Source: Alitta virens (lineage: Eukaryota; Annelida; Polychaeta; Phyllodocida; Nereididae). Taken from it: 64,000 nt of DNA. Below the pieces are notes generated by a model, which made no database searches, was not told the origin of the DNA, and worked only from the letters and a program-made list of their open reading frames with translations. Position numbers and translations under genes: made by a program. This document shows positions 12,127 through 27,300 of this stretch, piece after piece. Position 1 is the stretch's first letter; the number at the start of each line of letters is the position of its first letter. Location of the stretch: NCBI GenBank assembly GCA_932294295.1, contig OW028579.1:36959362-37023361 (forward strand). The letters run 5' to 3'.

Positions 12127-12700
12127 GATGTCCGCGAGAAAACGCGAGACTTGCGCAATGATATAGGTGATGAGAACATAATGTAGTGCCCACTGTTGAA
12201 ATATTTTTGCAACATAAATCCACGAAATATTTCAAAATAATCAAGATAATTTACACTTTAAGTATTTGGTCAGTCCGAAAACGCTGAAATTACCGAATGT
12301 TAAATAGTTTTTACATAGAAAGATGGCCTCATTGCCTATGATGAAAATGGCGCACTACTTTTACTTCTGATCCATGAGGATTGTCCACTCTTGTTTACGT
12401 CCGATTCAGAAGGAAAAAGTTCAAACGTGGAAGGTTAATCGCCTCCACTGTCTGCAAGTCTTGTAGACAGCTTTCCTTAGATCTAAGGGGATCGGTAGGT
12501 ATTGGCATTAATGCGTATATGCTTGGGATAAAACATTTTCTCGAAATGGAATGTCATGCAGTCGCCATTTTGGTGGCTGTCATCTTGCGATTTGTTTTGA
12601 AACTCACCGGGAAGCTCAGTGAAAAGAGAAAATGCGACGCGCATTCTCTGTCTAGTACTTAAACAGCAGCAGATGCACGAAGTGTACCCAACCCCATGTT
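12127..12700. promoter_or_regulatory. Candidate promoter of PCCA, possibly bidirectional
   Basis: Immediately upstream of the PCCA ATG (12126-12124, context ATCATGG). CpG-bearing words cluster here (CCGCGAGAAAACGCGAG, GCGACGCGC) in otherwise CpG-poor surroundings. YY1-like motifs appear on both strands: AAGATGGC near 12322, AAAATGGCGC near 12344 and CGCCATTTTGG near 12560. No TATA box is obvious. USP9X faces the other way, with its first coding exon at 15361 and an upstream non-coding exon not located, so the two genes may share this region. This is inference from motifs. Confidence 0.4.
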
Positions 12701-15310
12701 GCCTTATCTAATTATTTTTGGTGTTTGCTGACCGGCTCGTGCGGGGATGAGATTGATTTTGGAAACGTCAAACGTCAACAAATAGCTGTCAAAATCAGGG
12801 AACTGCCAGTTGGAAACTTATGATCGTTCCCCAAAAGCAACATTGGATTTGTTACTTCTCAGTTCTGTCTTGTAAAATACTATAATAGCTCTTCCTAGGA
12901 TTTTTTTTTTTGTTTTGCATAATTACATAAAGGTTGTAAATTTTGTGTGGATTGCACACATGGACGTCGTGCTTCTGCCAGTTCTCGCATACAATGGGGA
13001 TTTTGGTAAATGGTTACAGTGACGGTGCGCTAATACCATGAATACTTGAAGGCTGAAGCTGCAATACACTGTTGCACACTTTGACATTATTCATGGAACG
13101 AAATGCATCACTTTGCATTGGGACAGAAATTCTCAGCTTTGTTTTTCTTTTTAAAAATTGTTCTTTCCACACAGATTCAAGCATTGTCTGAAATGAGGAA
13201 GATCCAGCTTAAAGATCAATTCATGCATGTGTTGTTCATTCTCAAATCACTTGGTAATGGATTTTTTTCTGCCGTCTGATCCAGTTTTCACATGTTACAT
13301 AACTTACATACGTTAAAAGAACCTTTTGCAATCACCTGCAGCAATGACTCGCTAACAGTTTCACTGTGGATTACGCAAGCTCACAAAGTAGCAGTAAAAA
13401 TGGCTTTATCTAATATGCAAATTAAATAGCTGGGACAACATAATACATAATATGGCAAATAAAACCGACTAATGGTCTCAAAATAACTTTGAATTAAGTT
13501 CTGAGACCACCAGTCATCATTATTGTAAATAATTTGTTTTTGTAAATGATAATAATAAAGAATCATACGTATAAAAAAAATTTATAATAATATGTGATTA
13601 CTTGGGGCAGTGATAAGTGGTGGTAGCCTGTCAGTTAATTGCAATATAACATCACCACTAATTACACTTCACAGTGTACTAACAATCTTATTAGTAGACT
13701 TAAAATCATTAGCCACTGTGATGATTTTATTGTTTTATTTAAAATTTTATATATGTACTCTGCTTTTATTTGCCATTTATGATTTTATGGTATCTATGCT
13801 TTTTTCCCTGCTCAAGGGGTTCAAACAAAATAATAATAATAAGTGAATTGCAACCTAATTGGTGTATCATGGCCCAAGAATGTTGGGCATAAATTGCAGT
13901 TGATTGCAGTTCTTAGCTGTGAGGCATTCCACTGTGCATAGTTCAAACAAATCCCCTTTGGTTTTGTTTGGGAAGTCAAATCCTGTGTATCTTGAATTGC
14001 AAGTGTTATGGCCAGGAAATCTGCTTAAGGTGGAAACTTTCAGAAATTTGATCTCTGTAAATATTATTCACTCTTTTATCGATACATAACATAATGGAAA
14101 CAATAAAAGAACTTCAACTTCTGAGACTAGTAAGAAGCCTGCAAAATTGCAATTTATTCCTGACACCTTTTACTTGCCGCTCACTTGGTTCTCACCTTTT
14201 CAGTGAGAATGCAATTATGTGAATAGAAGTGAATAGATGTCAATGCATCTCAAAAGAATTCATATTCATTAGATCAGAGCTAAACTCTGTATATAAGTGT
14301 CACACATGGGCGATTCAGGGCGAACATTAAATTTATTGTCTTAGATTTCGAGGGATCTCAGTAGACTTTTAAAATCATTAGCCGCTGTGGCTAATCGAGT
14401 CATCAGACAGTTAGATTTCTAACTTATGAGCCACATTTTTTAGATCTCTTCGTTTCTCAACAATTTTGTTGTTTGTTTTTGAAAGGAAGTTGATAAACAG
14501 TCCTTTTTGACATAAATGGAAATGGTTTATTTAATACACAAGTACTTGTAAGACATTTAGCATCATTAAGAGAAAATATAATTTAGGATAGAGATCTGAA
14601 AATTTATGAAATGCCAAAATATTACAATGCAATGAAAAGTGCATTTAGTTTAGAAAACTTGCAAAAATGGTTATGCTTTTAGTGAAATAATTTATGTAAT
14701 ATATTGTTACAGAATGCATTCTTTTTTTTTTCAAGTTGGTATTTTTGTTGTTAAGGCTTCAAACATGAGGATAACTGCCTCAATTGCTTCAATTCCCCTT
14801 GTACACTAAGGAACTTGCAGTCTCCCGAAGTATGCGGGACCTGACCAGCACAATTTCATTCGGTCCGGCAAAAGACAACCTATTTTACAATAATATTTCA
14901 TAAAGACAGGGGCTCATTTTGACATTTGGTCCGGCAAAGGACATTTGAACTTCGGGAAGACTGAACTTGTGACGCTGAATTGCAATTAACATTTGACACT
15001 GAGTGACTTACAGTCAATTATCAATCAGGCCAATTGACACTTGTTCAATAATAGAGAATAAAAACAACATAACTTGCTGCAGCGATTTCAAGGTCAATGC
15101 CTTTAGCCACATTAACAGTGCTCTAGCCCATGGCAAGTGGCTACCAAGATCCCTGGATCATTTCATCTCTTTCTTTGAATTGAGTTTTCCCTGGAGTAAA
15201 AACTTGCATACTGTTGAAGTTTTTAATGGTGCAAATAGAGCTAGTAAAGAGTCTTGAGTCTTGTGAATGGCATAAAGTGAGGTTATGACATAATTTGTGT
15301 TTATTTACAG
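12701..15310. other. Intergenic region or 5' intron upstream of USP9X
   Basis: AT-rich sequence with no exon I can support. It probably contains a non-coding first exon and first intron of USP9X, because the ATG exon is preceded by a splice acceptor (TTATTTACAG, ending at 15310). The phrase TTAAAATCATTAGCC[AG]CTGTG occurs at about 13701 and again near 14370. A small fold-back element at 14818-14963 is listed separately. Confidence 0.5.
14818..14963. mobile_element. 146-bp fold-back MITE with 6-bp target duplication
   Basis: Left end CAGTCTCCCGAAGT; right end ACTTCGGGAAGACTG, its near-perfect complement. AACTTG lies directly outside both ends (14812-14817 and 14964-14969), consistent with a 6-bp target duplication. 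GGTCCGGCAAA(A)G-ACA occurs twice inside. It has no coding capacity. Confidence 0.65.
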
Positions 15311-15360
15311 GAGAGGAAGATAAATGCCTGTGATCTCAGACTGATCTGGTTGCAGTCAAA

Positions 15361-18300
15361 ATGACGATAGCAATGCGTAACTCGGGAGGGGAAGGCCAGC
15401 AGGAGACCCCTCAGCAGATGCAGGGCACCCAGGTGCAGCCGCAGCAACAGCCGCAGCAGCCGCAACAACCACAACCTAGTCCTTCTGGACCGACAGAGAA
15501 TGATGAAGGGGGACAGGGCGACCCGGGCAAGATGACGGGAGAGGAGCAGGAGCCAGCCTTCCCTCACGCTGAACTGGCCAAGTTGGATGAGATGATCAAC
15601 CGACCTCGCTGGGTGGTCCCCGTGCTGCCCAAGGGAGAACTAGAGGTCCTGCTGGATGCTGCCATTGACCTTTGTCAGAGGAGTGAGTGACCTTTTTGTC
15701 TCTTATTATAATATGCATTTTGTGTTTACAAGGTCTTGATTTGTGTTATTCTTCGCGATCAGCTAAATGTGTTAGCGCTACCCAGTACCCTCTATCTCAG
15801 TTATCTCAGGGGTTAACTGAGTGACATGATTATCAGCTAGGTGGCCTAATGGTTAAGGCATCTGCCAATTCCATATTGGCCAGCTCTGCTGAAGGTCCCG
15901 GGTTCAATTAAGCAAGTAAAAGACCCCACCCATGGGCTAAATGTGTAACATGGTGTGGACTCCAAGCCTTATCATTTTATCACGTCTGCCTCTGGCACCT
16001 GGTTATGTACGCTGACTAAGCTTCAGACATTAGACATTAGACACTTCATATGTAAAAACTGGCTCTTACATTTGCACAATTTGCATGTTTGTACTTCAAA
16101 CTAAACACACTTCGACTTGTCAATTTGTAACACTGATATAGATTTTGTGCTGGTGTTTGAATAAATGGTATACATATAGATATATTCATGAAATTCTTGG
16201 CTTTCTTAATATTGAATCAGATGCTGAAGATTTAGTTTTTGTGCTTATTTTGTTGCGTGGTTTTTCTACCATTGCTGAGTCAGCAGATGGTAAATGAATT
16301 ACCAGGTCACTTAAAAAGTATCGAATGATATTTGAAAAAATGAGGATTCTTTTCCTTTGTTTAGCTGCGGATACAAAGAGTGAGGCTTGCCAGAAATTCT
16401 TCCGCGATGGACTTACCACTTCTTTCACCAAGATTCTCACGGATGAAGCCGTGTCGGGATGGAAATATGAAATTCATGTGAGTAGAAGTAGTTGGATCCT
16501 TCATGTTAAATTGTTACCATCTCTTTCGCATTTGTTGCGAGCGCCACATTATAATATTGAGTTGAGTTTACATGACATGTTTCAATTGCAGAGGTGTATT
16601 ATGAAGAATGCAGAGCGATTGGTTGAACTGTGTTGCGTAAAACTCAGCCACGACTGGTTTGTTCTTCTGGAGTTGCTTGCCATGGTGCTTAATCCTTCTT
16701 GCAAGTGAGTTCTTTGTTACTCTATTGCATTATGGGCAATTTATGGCGAAGTAATAATCTTTGACTAAGACTCAGTGTCTCTGTGTTGAAGAGGGTACAA
16801 ATGCATTTGTTGTAAAGACAGCATCGAATTTCACCTGCTGCCGTATTTCTCCTTGCAGATTCCACTGCTACAATGGCACAAGGCAGTCAGAGACCGTTCC
16901 TCCTGGGTCTCAATTAGCCGAGGATGAATTATTTGCCAGACCTCCTGATGCTAGAACTCCCAAAGGTTGGCTTGTGGACCTTGTCAACCTGTTTGGCAAA
17001 CTAAATGGATTTCAAATTCTTCTCGATAGATATGTTAATGGCCCTGCTCTTTCTGTGCCTATTATTGCTGCTTTGTTGAGGTATGTTGTCAGACGCAATT
17101 TGTCTCTATTTCTGCAAATCCTGTCTTCTTTTTTTAAGCCAATATTTTCCATTGCTGCTACAAATATGAATGTTTTTGTTTGCAGACCATTCGGTCTTTG
17201 CTATGAAGTTCTGACTCCCCACACAGTCCAGGAGTACTTCATGCCTATAGTTGAGATTGTTCCCAAGTTCTTGGACGGACTGACAGATGAAGAACTAAAG
17301 AAAGAGTCAAAGACAGAAGCCAAGAATGACGCTCTGTCTGGCATTATTAAAGCCTTGAAATGCCTGGTGTCCAGGGTACCTAACCAAGAAGAGACTATCA
17401 AGGAATTAGAAATCTTTAGGCTGAAAATGATTCTTAGGTAAGCCTCACTTACTCTAAAATGTCCCATCTTTTAAGCCTTTCTTGCATTGTTGGATAATAC
17501 TGGATATAATCTCTAATGATGTCTTTCATTTTTCACCCCAGGCTTCTTCAAATATCTTCATTTAATGGGAAGATGAATGCCTTGAATGAAGTGAACAAGG
17601 TGATCACCTCCGTCTCGTACTACACTCACAGACACAGCCAACTGGAGGATGACGAGTGGTTGACCGCTGATAAAATGGCTGTAAGTGCTTTTCGTTTTGT
17701 TGTTAAAGAGAGCGATAGTGCGTTTATGATCATTCTCAGTCTTGTAGAAATTGTTTGTAAATTAGGCATAGATTTGGTGGCCATAATTATGAGAAGTTAA
17801 CTAAATTCTAGTAATGCTGGGTGCAGGTTTATTTACTTTCCATGTCTATGAGATTGACTAGAGAAGTCAGTCAAATGACTAAAATTGCTGTGAAGACTTT
17901 AAATAACATTGCAATATATGAATTTTTGTTGTCTTTGTCTTCAGGAATGGATCCAGCAAAACAATGTCCTTTCCATCGTGCTTAGAGACTCTTTGCACCA
18001 GCCGCAATATGTAGAAAAGCTAGAGAAGATAATTAGATTCATGATTAAGGAGAAGGCGTTGACCCTGAACGATCTGGATAGGATCTGGGAGGCGCAAGCG
18101 GGCAAACACGAGGCAATCGTTAAAAACGTCCACGATCTTTTGGCTAAACTTGCCTGGGACTTCTCACCCGATCAGCTGGACCACCTGTTTGAGTGCTTTC
18201 AAGGAAGCTGGACGAACGCCAGCAAGAAACAGAGAGAGAAACTGTTGGAATTGATAGGACGTTTAGCGGAAGATGACAAAGAGGGTGTGATGGCTAACAA

Positions 18301-21300
18301 AGTGCTAGGGTTATTATGGAATCTAGCACATAGTGAAGACGTGCCCACTGATATTATGGACCAAGCTTTAACTGCCCACATCAAGATTCTGGACTACAGC
18401 TGTTCCCAAGACAGAGACTCGCAGAAGATCCAGTGGATCAATCGCTTTGTGGAAGAGTTGAGAAATGAAAAGTGGGTCTTGCCTGCCCTGAAACAGATTA
18501 GGGAGATCTGTCAGCTTTTTACTGAGGTGAGTGGATGATCTTGGCAGTTCACGTAGTTAACGATCACGCAGTGTGATATAGAGAGTGACAACATTCTGTC
18601 ATCGGTCGCTCTCTCAATAAATTTGGTGATGCACGGTTTACTTTGATCAGATTGCATTAATGATCAAAGTGATAGTCTTTCTAAATATGTGTTCATGTCA
18701 GTAGTATTATGGTATGAATATAAGTCTTTTGCAGTCACTGGTACCGCACATAAAATAAAGGCAAGGGCTTGGATTCCCATGTGGTTTAGGTCCATCTCAG
18801 ATCTGCTCTATTTTAATCCTCCCCCCCCCCTCCCCCTCATAAAAAAAAAGAAGCCATAAAAATGAAAAAAAAAAAATATATAATGTGGTAATCTGCTGAT
18901 AACTAATGCAAAAAAAGAACTCTTATTTATATCTTATCAAAATCATTGTTTAAGGGTCGAACCAAGTATTCGCTAGCGCTACCAGTGAGCAAAATTGGAA
19001 CCTTTTTTTTCTTCTGATACACTGACCTTTTCATAGATCTTTAAATGAAAATAACATTACCTAAACTACACTGCAGATATTAAGTTCAGAAATGCTACAC
19101 TAAACCTGTCAATCTAAATGTGGAGTACTGAGAGGCCTGTGTCGAGCAAGCAAATACTGGATTATGGCTCGGCAGCACTGCTGCTAAAAAGTTATGGACC
19201 AGCTCCCATAAATATCGAGTTTTTTTAAAGTAACAACTTAGATGATGTGCCCAACACTTTATCTACTTTTTATCTGCAAAGTATTAGGTTTCCCACTTGT
19301 AAACATGTTTTTAAACAGATGTGAACTCTTTTTCTAAGCCACCGCTCGGTGTATAGTATGACGATGTTCATGACATGTTGATGTATGACTTGTTTCACGA
19401 AATTGACGTCTGTACTAATAACACAGAAAACTCGAAAATACTCATGTATTGATCGATGTGGAGGCCTCGAGTAATGATTTTAGGCATAACCCTCGATAAA
19501 CAGCCCTAAATATTATGAATATTCAAGTAAATACGATATATATCATAAATAGAAATTATCAGAAGTATGTTTCACATCTCAGTTTTCTTGAAACTGCAGC
19601 ACACAAAACTGATTTCTGAAAAATTGCTGACATTCACATTACAAAACAGGCTGAGCACACAGATTTCAGCGTCATTATTACCACCCTATCTTAAATGACG
19701 CCAAATCCAAAGCTACTGGGGTGTTCTCCTGACTGGTATTTAATACTATAACTGCATTTCTGCTAAGTAATTTGTTAGATATAAGCAGCAGAATCAACCT
19801 TATTTACCCCACACATGAAGAGGCATTTAGTAGCGACAGTAGATAGTTAATAAACATTTGGCTCGCAGTATTGTTACGTCACAAAGCTTTTAGTTAGCAA
19901 TGGTACTTGCAATGGTTGTCGCGACCTTTAATTTATAACTGATCAGTATCCAACTGCATTCACTAGATCTATTCACATGATGCCACACTGAATCATTGGC
20001 AGAGCTCTCACGAGATTTTGTGTGTCGATTCAGGCTCCACAGAACTTCACTCAAGGCCAGAGGACGCCTCATGTGTATTATCGGAACCAGGTGATCAACC
20101 AACTGCAAACTAGTCATTCAATAGTGATGCTGGTGGCTCAGAATCTCTCTGCTTACATGACGAATGCGAGGGTGTATGCCAAGGAGCACCCTGACGACGA
20201 CCCTGCTACTATTCTGCCTGATGGACGCTTTAGTCATATTCAACAGGTTCAGGAAAGACTCAAGTTCCTCAGGTCAGCTGTTTTCCTTTTATGGTCTATA
20301 TTTGACTTTCTTTGTAAAATGTATGAGATACGGTATCTACTTTAAAATGACAAAAATATTGGTTGTAATTGGATTTCTAAAATGTGACGGTAAGAAAACC
20401 TCCATTTACCTCTGGAATACACTGCATAGCACAAACAAACTTGAAACTGTTGCATCCTAGTTTAGTTGAATTCATTGGTTGCTAACATCAAATATTTTAT
20501 ATGCTGTTCTACCGAATCAAGCAATATAGTTGATTTCATAAATCCATGAAGGTTATCTTCCTAAAGCAATTGTAAGTTCATGCAAAATTAATTCTTACTA
20601 CTATAATTAATTTTGTGTGATTTTTTAATTCTCGACTTTGTTTCTTCAGATTTCTCTTGAAAGATGGTCAGCTGTGGTTGTGTGAACCTCAAGCAAAACA
20701 GATCTGGCAGTGCTTGGCGGAAAATGCCATTTATGTGACAGATCGGGAGAATTGCTTCCGATGGTTTTCCAAGGTTTGTGAAGTATGTTGTACTGTAAAT
20801 CAGATGCCTGAATTGGTTTGAAGGTTTATCCTTAATAAGATAGTGTCCGTTGATGACAAATTATGCAGAAGTTACTAACTGCTGATTTTCATTAGGTTTC
20901 TACTTCATAGTTTGTTGGTTGATATGTAAATAATTTTGAATCAACTGTCTGTATGCATTGAGTAGATGCTCGTATGTGCATTTTGAGCTGTATTTAGTTA
21001 GTTTTCCAACCTGTTGCACATTCATTGATTGCGTTTTGTTAACTTTCAGCTGATGGGGGATGAGCCAGATCTGGATCCTGAAATCACCAAAGATTTCTTT
21101 GAAAATAATATCCTACAATTTGATCCTTCCTTGTTAACTGAAAATGGCATGAAGTGAGTATATAACTAATATGTGCTGGTTGATTTGGAATCACATATGG
21201 TAGGTTTCAGCTTGATATGCAATTTCACTCTTGTACTTTTGCAGTTGTTTTGAGAAATTTTTCAAAGCTGTTAACTCAAAAGAAGGCAAGTTGATCACCA

Positions 21301-24300
21301 AGCGCAGAGGAGGGTACATGATGGACGATCTTGAGTTGATAGGCCTGGAGTACCTGTGGAGGGTGATTATATCTCTATTTCACTTAACCCACAGACCTAT
21401 TGTCACGCTAAAATAGAGCGTGACAATGATTAGCAGTGCTATTTCCTCTCCAAATACCTTAAAATTACATGAACAGCATGACATTTATGAGAATTGTAGT
21501 AAGCCGTTGTAAGAATTACACATCTGTGACAGAAAGCTGGTTAAATAGCGCCGAATGATTTAAACAAATTGCTGTATATCAGCTTAAAATTTATCGGGTA
21601 GATTTCCGCTTTCGTCAACTTTAACTAATTGCTTATATTCCTGTTTATTTTTAGGTTGTCCTGTTCAGCCCAGACGAAGTTGCAGAGAAAGCCATTTTCT
21701 TGTTGAAAGACATTTACACCAACTTAGGTCCTCGGCTGCAGGCTAATCAAGTAGAAATCCACGAAGATTTCTTGCAGTACTGCATGGACCGCTTGAAGGC
21801 TAGCTTTGACACGATATCAGTTCTACAACAAGATAAAGATAGTTTGAATCGAGTCCACCAGGAGGCACATAGGATGATCAGGGTCATGACTGTGATGCGG
21901 GAATACATCGCGGAATGTGACGATGCGTACGGAGAAGAAAGAGCTATTTTACCCCTTGGAAGGTACGGTTTATTTTGTCTAGTCTCGATAGATATTGCCT
22001 TTCAGCAAGTCGTTGTAATTGACAATGACTCGGTTTTGAAATGCATTTCTGTAACATTTCTTTGCAGAGCTTGCAGGGGAAAGCAAGTTACCCTCTTGGT
22101 GAGATTTCCCAATCAAGGACGACAATCCGAAGATCTGGAAATCCCATCCCACACCAATGACACTATAGGATCCATAAGACGCCAGATTCTACATAGGTAT
22201 GTGCTGTTGCAGTCAACTCTGTTTTGTAACATATGTGGCTATGAAAATGTTGAATTAACCTAGCTTTCAGTTAAATCATTTCACTGCATGAAATCTGATG
22301 CAAAATGTCGTTAATAGTGTGACCTATAAAAATGTATCGTAACTTCTTTTGCTGTTCAATTGGTATGATGTATCCAGATTATTATGGGGTACTGATTATA
22401 TCTAATGTGTTAATTTGCAGGGTGAAGGCCAACAATAGTAATCTTAAGGTGGATTTAATCGTTAATGGAGAAATTTTGGACCAGAATGACGACAGAAAAC
22501 TTGTGTCTCAAGCTCAGATTCGAGACAAGACTTTAATAACTGCAAAGCTGTGTCAAGTAGGCTCCTCCATGCCCTCTAGTCCTGACAGTAGCTCTGACAG
22601 CTCCACTGGGTCACCTCATAACACTTACGACGGACCAAATATCGAGGCTGAGAACTGTCTGCCTGGTGTACTCATGTCAAATGACAAACGTTATGCTGAA
22701 TTCATGTTCAAACTGGCGGACCTGGGAAGTACCTTGAACTTAGGAAAACTACGGGAGTGTGCAAGAGCCATCCTGAAAATCATGCCTGCTGGTGGGTGAT
22801 TTTATAATGTATTTCACTAACTCAATGTATATCATGTACCTAATATAGGCAGATGGCAAATGTGGCGTCATTGACAGCTCGCAATGACCTGATTGTATGG
22901 TTATATGATTGGACTGTCTTGCTGGTGGCACCCTCTATTAGGAATAAGATGCCCATTATGATAAAACAAGTCTTTTGAAGATGTGTGTCTGTATTGTTTC
23001 TTGTGAATTGCACAGAATTGTTTTTAATTTCAGACAACTTCACGGCAGGAGAGCTGCAGGATGTGTGCAAAGAATATGTGAAAACCTTGGAGAAGGGAAT
23101 TTGTGCTGACTTGGAGAATGTCTTTTTCGGGTCGTCTCCCTCCAAAGTCCTTTATAATTTAGAGGTAATTATTGCTAATTCATATAAATGATGTGGTGTC
23201 TGTTACAGATATCTTTATCAGGCAGGTGGTCTAATAGTAGTTACAGCATGTTCACCACTATTGGGAGGTGGAGGCACCTAGTGGTCATGCTGAAACTACT
23301 ACGGGACTGTCACTGGTTGTTATAGACTAAAACTTAATTAAAGGTGGCGCAATTAATTTGAATATCAATAACCGCTGTGATAGTACAATGTATTTTATTT
23401 GAGCTTAACTTTTGTGAGATAGACTTGCTGATGAAGAGGTGTTTATATATGTGGATTGTGTTAATTGAAATGTGTTCATATCTGATCTTTTTCATTTTAT
23501 GCAGGTTGCCTATGCACTTTTAATGCCAGCCCAAAATCCCTCCTCAAAGGAGGCGTTTGACTTCCAAGTTAATTTTGTGAAGAGCGGAGGAGTTCCCATC
23601 AACCTGGCTATGCTGACCAAGAACAACTTCCTCAGCAGTGCAGATATCAATACTAAGAGGTAAGTAGGATTAAATACTGTGCTCTTAAACTTGGTAAAAT
23701 TATTGAAAGATTTTTTCAGTATCGATATGCATTTGTATATATTTTCAATTCGCTGAATGCTTAGAGTGCACCATGTTTATATTCGCAGGTCCTCCTATTT
23801 AGTGGTTTTGAAGATGTGCAAATTGCTGTTAGCGACCGTCAGTCACGCTCAGGTGCAGGTCGTTGCGGACGCTTGCAGCCAATCGGGAACATCAGGTCCA
23901 AGCGAGGCTTCTGGGATCACACACGCCCAGCATAATCATGCAGTGGTGCTGCAGAACGCTCTGCCCTTCATACCTAACCCCAACGCCGAGTGTATGACGT
24001 CTTATGTCGCTGGTCGACTTGGACAGTACCTTGGTAAACTGGCCATTGGCGTCCTGCCGGATATAAACACCATTAAAGCCATCCAGAAGATAGCATGGAG
24101 CAGTAGCGCAGCGGCTTTACAGTTGGTACATTCGTCTAATGATGATATTCATAAAGCCCATGAAAAGGTCAGTATGATAAGAGTTCTTCTAGTATTACTG
24201 CTGTTTCCTTTGAAGCATGGGGGAATGAAACTTTTGAGCAGTTTTAAGGTTTGAGCTGATGTAAAAATGACGGTTGTAACGATATTAATTAACTCACTTG

Positions 24301-27300
24301 TCTATTTTATGTTTAACCTCCACATGGTATAATCTCCCTATCCTACCTGTTCCGACTTGGGCTGAATGGGGTGAGAAAGATCTTGAGTCACATTGTTTAC
24401 CTACAGCTCGAGTCTTTTATAACCAAGAACCAAACTTTCTGAAAGTTTCATTCTTCCATTCTTCAACGATAACTGTTATATGAATAGAGTATGATAATGA
24501 TTTTCCAGTATTATGAACAGGGCAAATTTGCTTGAACCTCTTTAAGAACTTTAGACTGGTTAACAAAATTAGTAAGGCTTGAAGACAGGTTGCTGAATCA
24601 GTCTGTCTGGGTTTGTTAATGGCTTCCCAACTACTTTCCAGATGAGCCAAGAAATAACCAAAGTAGGTGAACAAGAGGACGTTTGCGTCTGTCGGGAGGC
24701 GTTGGAAGTGCTGACCATCTCTTTAGCCCTTTGTCCATCTGGACTGGATTCTCTCAACAAAGACAAAGCCTGGCAGACTTTCATTATTGACCTCACATTG
24801 CTGTCTCGAAGCAGGTAAATGCCTCACCTACGCTGCATTGATTTTTATGTGTGATAGTTGTATGACTTACAACCCAAACAAAGTTAATGTAAAATTTGTT
24901 ATCTTCATAAAAACAATATTGTTTCTATTCGACAGATCTGTGAGAGTCTCAGCCATGGACCAGTTCTTGTTGACGGCCACGAAATGCAGTGCAGGGCAAC
25001 GACCTCTCATCTTTTTCATCACTTTGCTTTTCACTGTTTTGTCTGTAAGTATTCAGCTATCGATGTTGTTGGTATCAATAAGCTTTGTGTATAATGACCA
25101 GTAATAATATCTATTGTCTGTAAAGTGAAAGGTTATGTTTTGTATCAGCTGTTAATATTGTTTCATTTCATTTCAGGATAAGGCCAAAGATTATGCGAAA
25201 CAGTCGCATGAGTATTTCCAGTTGCTCTGTCGTCTTTTGAACTTCGCCTGCAACAGTCAGGCTCAACTGTCTACAGCTGAAGCTTTACTCAATAACGAAG
25301 TTGTGTGGTTGAAGAAAGTCAGGGTACATATTTCTTGTTCTGTGCAATCTGGCAATTTTGTTATTAATCTTGCATACAACAGTTAATGTTGGGACTTATA
25401 TATATGAGAGTTTGTAATCCTCATCATTGACTGCGTCTACCTCTATGCATTGAGTTACATCTTATTTTTAATTGTAGGAAAAGGTTCTGAGTGCTGGAGA
25501 AATCCTGGTAGAAGACTCGTTGCTTGAAGGTCATTTGGGGGTCACGAGAGAACTTCTTTCATTTCAACCTCCCGAGAAGAAATACCACATTGGGTCAGAG
25601 AATGGAGGGGCTAATCTCATCAAGGTAGGAAAAGCAGACACATAGATAGATAGATAGATTCAGTCCATCAGTCAGTTGCTCATGTTGGATGCATATTCTT
25701 GGCAAGGTTGCAAACCAGGCCTGAGCATAAGCAAAAAGATGGTAACCCACACATCGTTCTCCTGAAAATGTGCCTTGGTAACTCCAAAAACCGCCAGGTG
25801 GCAGCGCGAAGGGTTGCAGCTAGGGCAAGGCAAATGAAATTGCGTTCGCCGCATTTCAGGTTAAGGTAACCACCAGGAGAACAACGATCGTTCGCCTGTT
25901 AAGCTCAGGCCTGCAAACTACACGTATACTAAACCAGAATTAACATGTAACTTGCACAATGTAACTTATAAATCCAGGAGACAGAAGGACTTGTATTATA
26001 AATGACCTCACTGTTAAGATCAGCTGATAATTACACTGCATTTTGTGTACACCTTGTAATTGCTATTAAAGAAATCCTTCTCATTGCAGGAATTAGTAGA
26101 AGACTTCATCTGTCCAGCCTCCAAGATCGTCATCCAATGTCGCAAAGCAAATGGAGAGCTTCCCTCGGACCAAGCGATACCCGTCTGCTCCACCCCACTG
26201 ACGGTCAACGCTGCTTTTGATCTACTTGTAGCGCTCTGCACTGGGTGTGTGCAGAACTTGAGGTGCTTGGCGGGAATGCTCACCGAGATGTATTACTCGG
26301 GAAGCCAAGGTTTGTCTCTAATAATACTCCTGGTTAAGCAATTAGCGACAATTTAATGGTGGTCAATCATGGTTCTGACCCTGATGCACTTGTTATAGGA
26401 CTGGTCAGTTCTTGTGTGACCTTGAACCCAGAGATACCAAAACAATAGATGACGTCACCACAGCTTAATTCCTTGTGACGTAAGCTTAGTGACGTCAAAG
26501 ACGTTTAGGGAGACCCGGCACTAACGTATTTTGTGCACCTAGTGGTGGCAGGAGACAATGAGCAGTAATTAATGTTGTCTTTTTATTGGTGATTATCCTC
26601 AGTGTTATGACGTCATCGACTTGCTTATGTGTAGCTCCCTGCATCCGCAAGGGGGCAGATAAGTAGCTCAGCTCATTTCTATTGGCACTGGTGACGTCCT
26701 CATGTTTCGGTATTTGCTGTCCTAGTTCAGGCAGGATCTGACAAGACAAGGGCATCATTCCATGTTTTGCATTAATCTTGAATTCTTGTATTTTTTATTA
26801 GCAGGACAAGATCCCCCTCTTATCGAATGGGAATACTTACCACCCATTGGCCCTCGACCTCACAAGGGATTCGTTGGTCTCAAGAACGCTGGGGCAACAT
26901 GTTATATGAACTCGGTTCTTCAACAGGTAAAGATGCATTCTGTAATTCAGTTTAAAATGAGAAGTTTAAGTTACTGGAAAGAGCTTCTGAATTGACTGTC
27001 ATTCAGATATTTATGTGAATAAGATGCGGCGTAATAGATACATTTTTGAAGTGTGAATTGACCTGGTATTCGTTCCTTCCAGCTGTTCATGATTGACCCC
27101 ATCAGGACGTTCATATTGAATGTTGATGGGGCTGCGGATGACTTTGAAGAAGATGATGGTGAAAGATGTGAAAACGAGGTATGAAATATAAATAAATTAA
27201 GTTCTTTGTAGTAATTTGCAAGTAATGAATAATTCAAAGATGCCTCCTAAGCCGTATTGACATGAATGCCTCCTTGAAATAATTTGCAGAATAACGTAGA

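Noticed and set aside
12381..12662. 93-residue ORF in the presumed promoter region
   Set aside because: No splice or domain support. It is more likely chance openness in a CpG-bearing promoter segment.
24642..24814. Possible USP9X start or separate gene, because the exon begins with ATG
   Set aside because: The ATG codon is simply the first codon after a TTTCCAG acceptor, in phase with exon 17, and the peptide continues the USP9X alignment.
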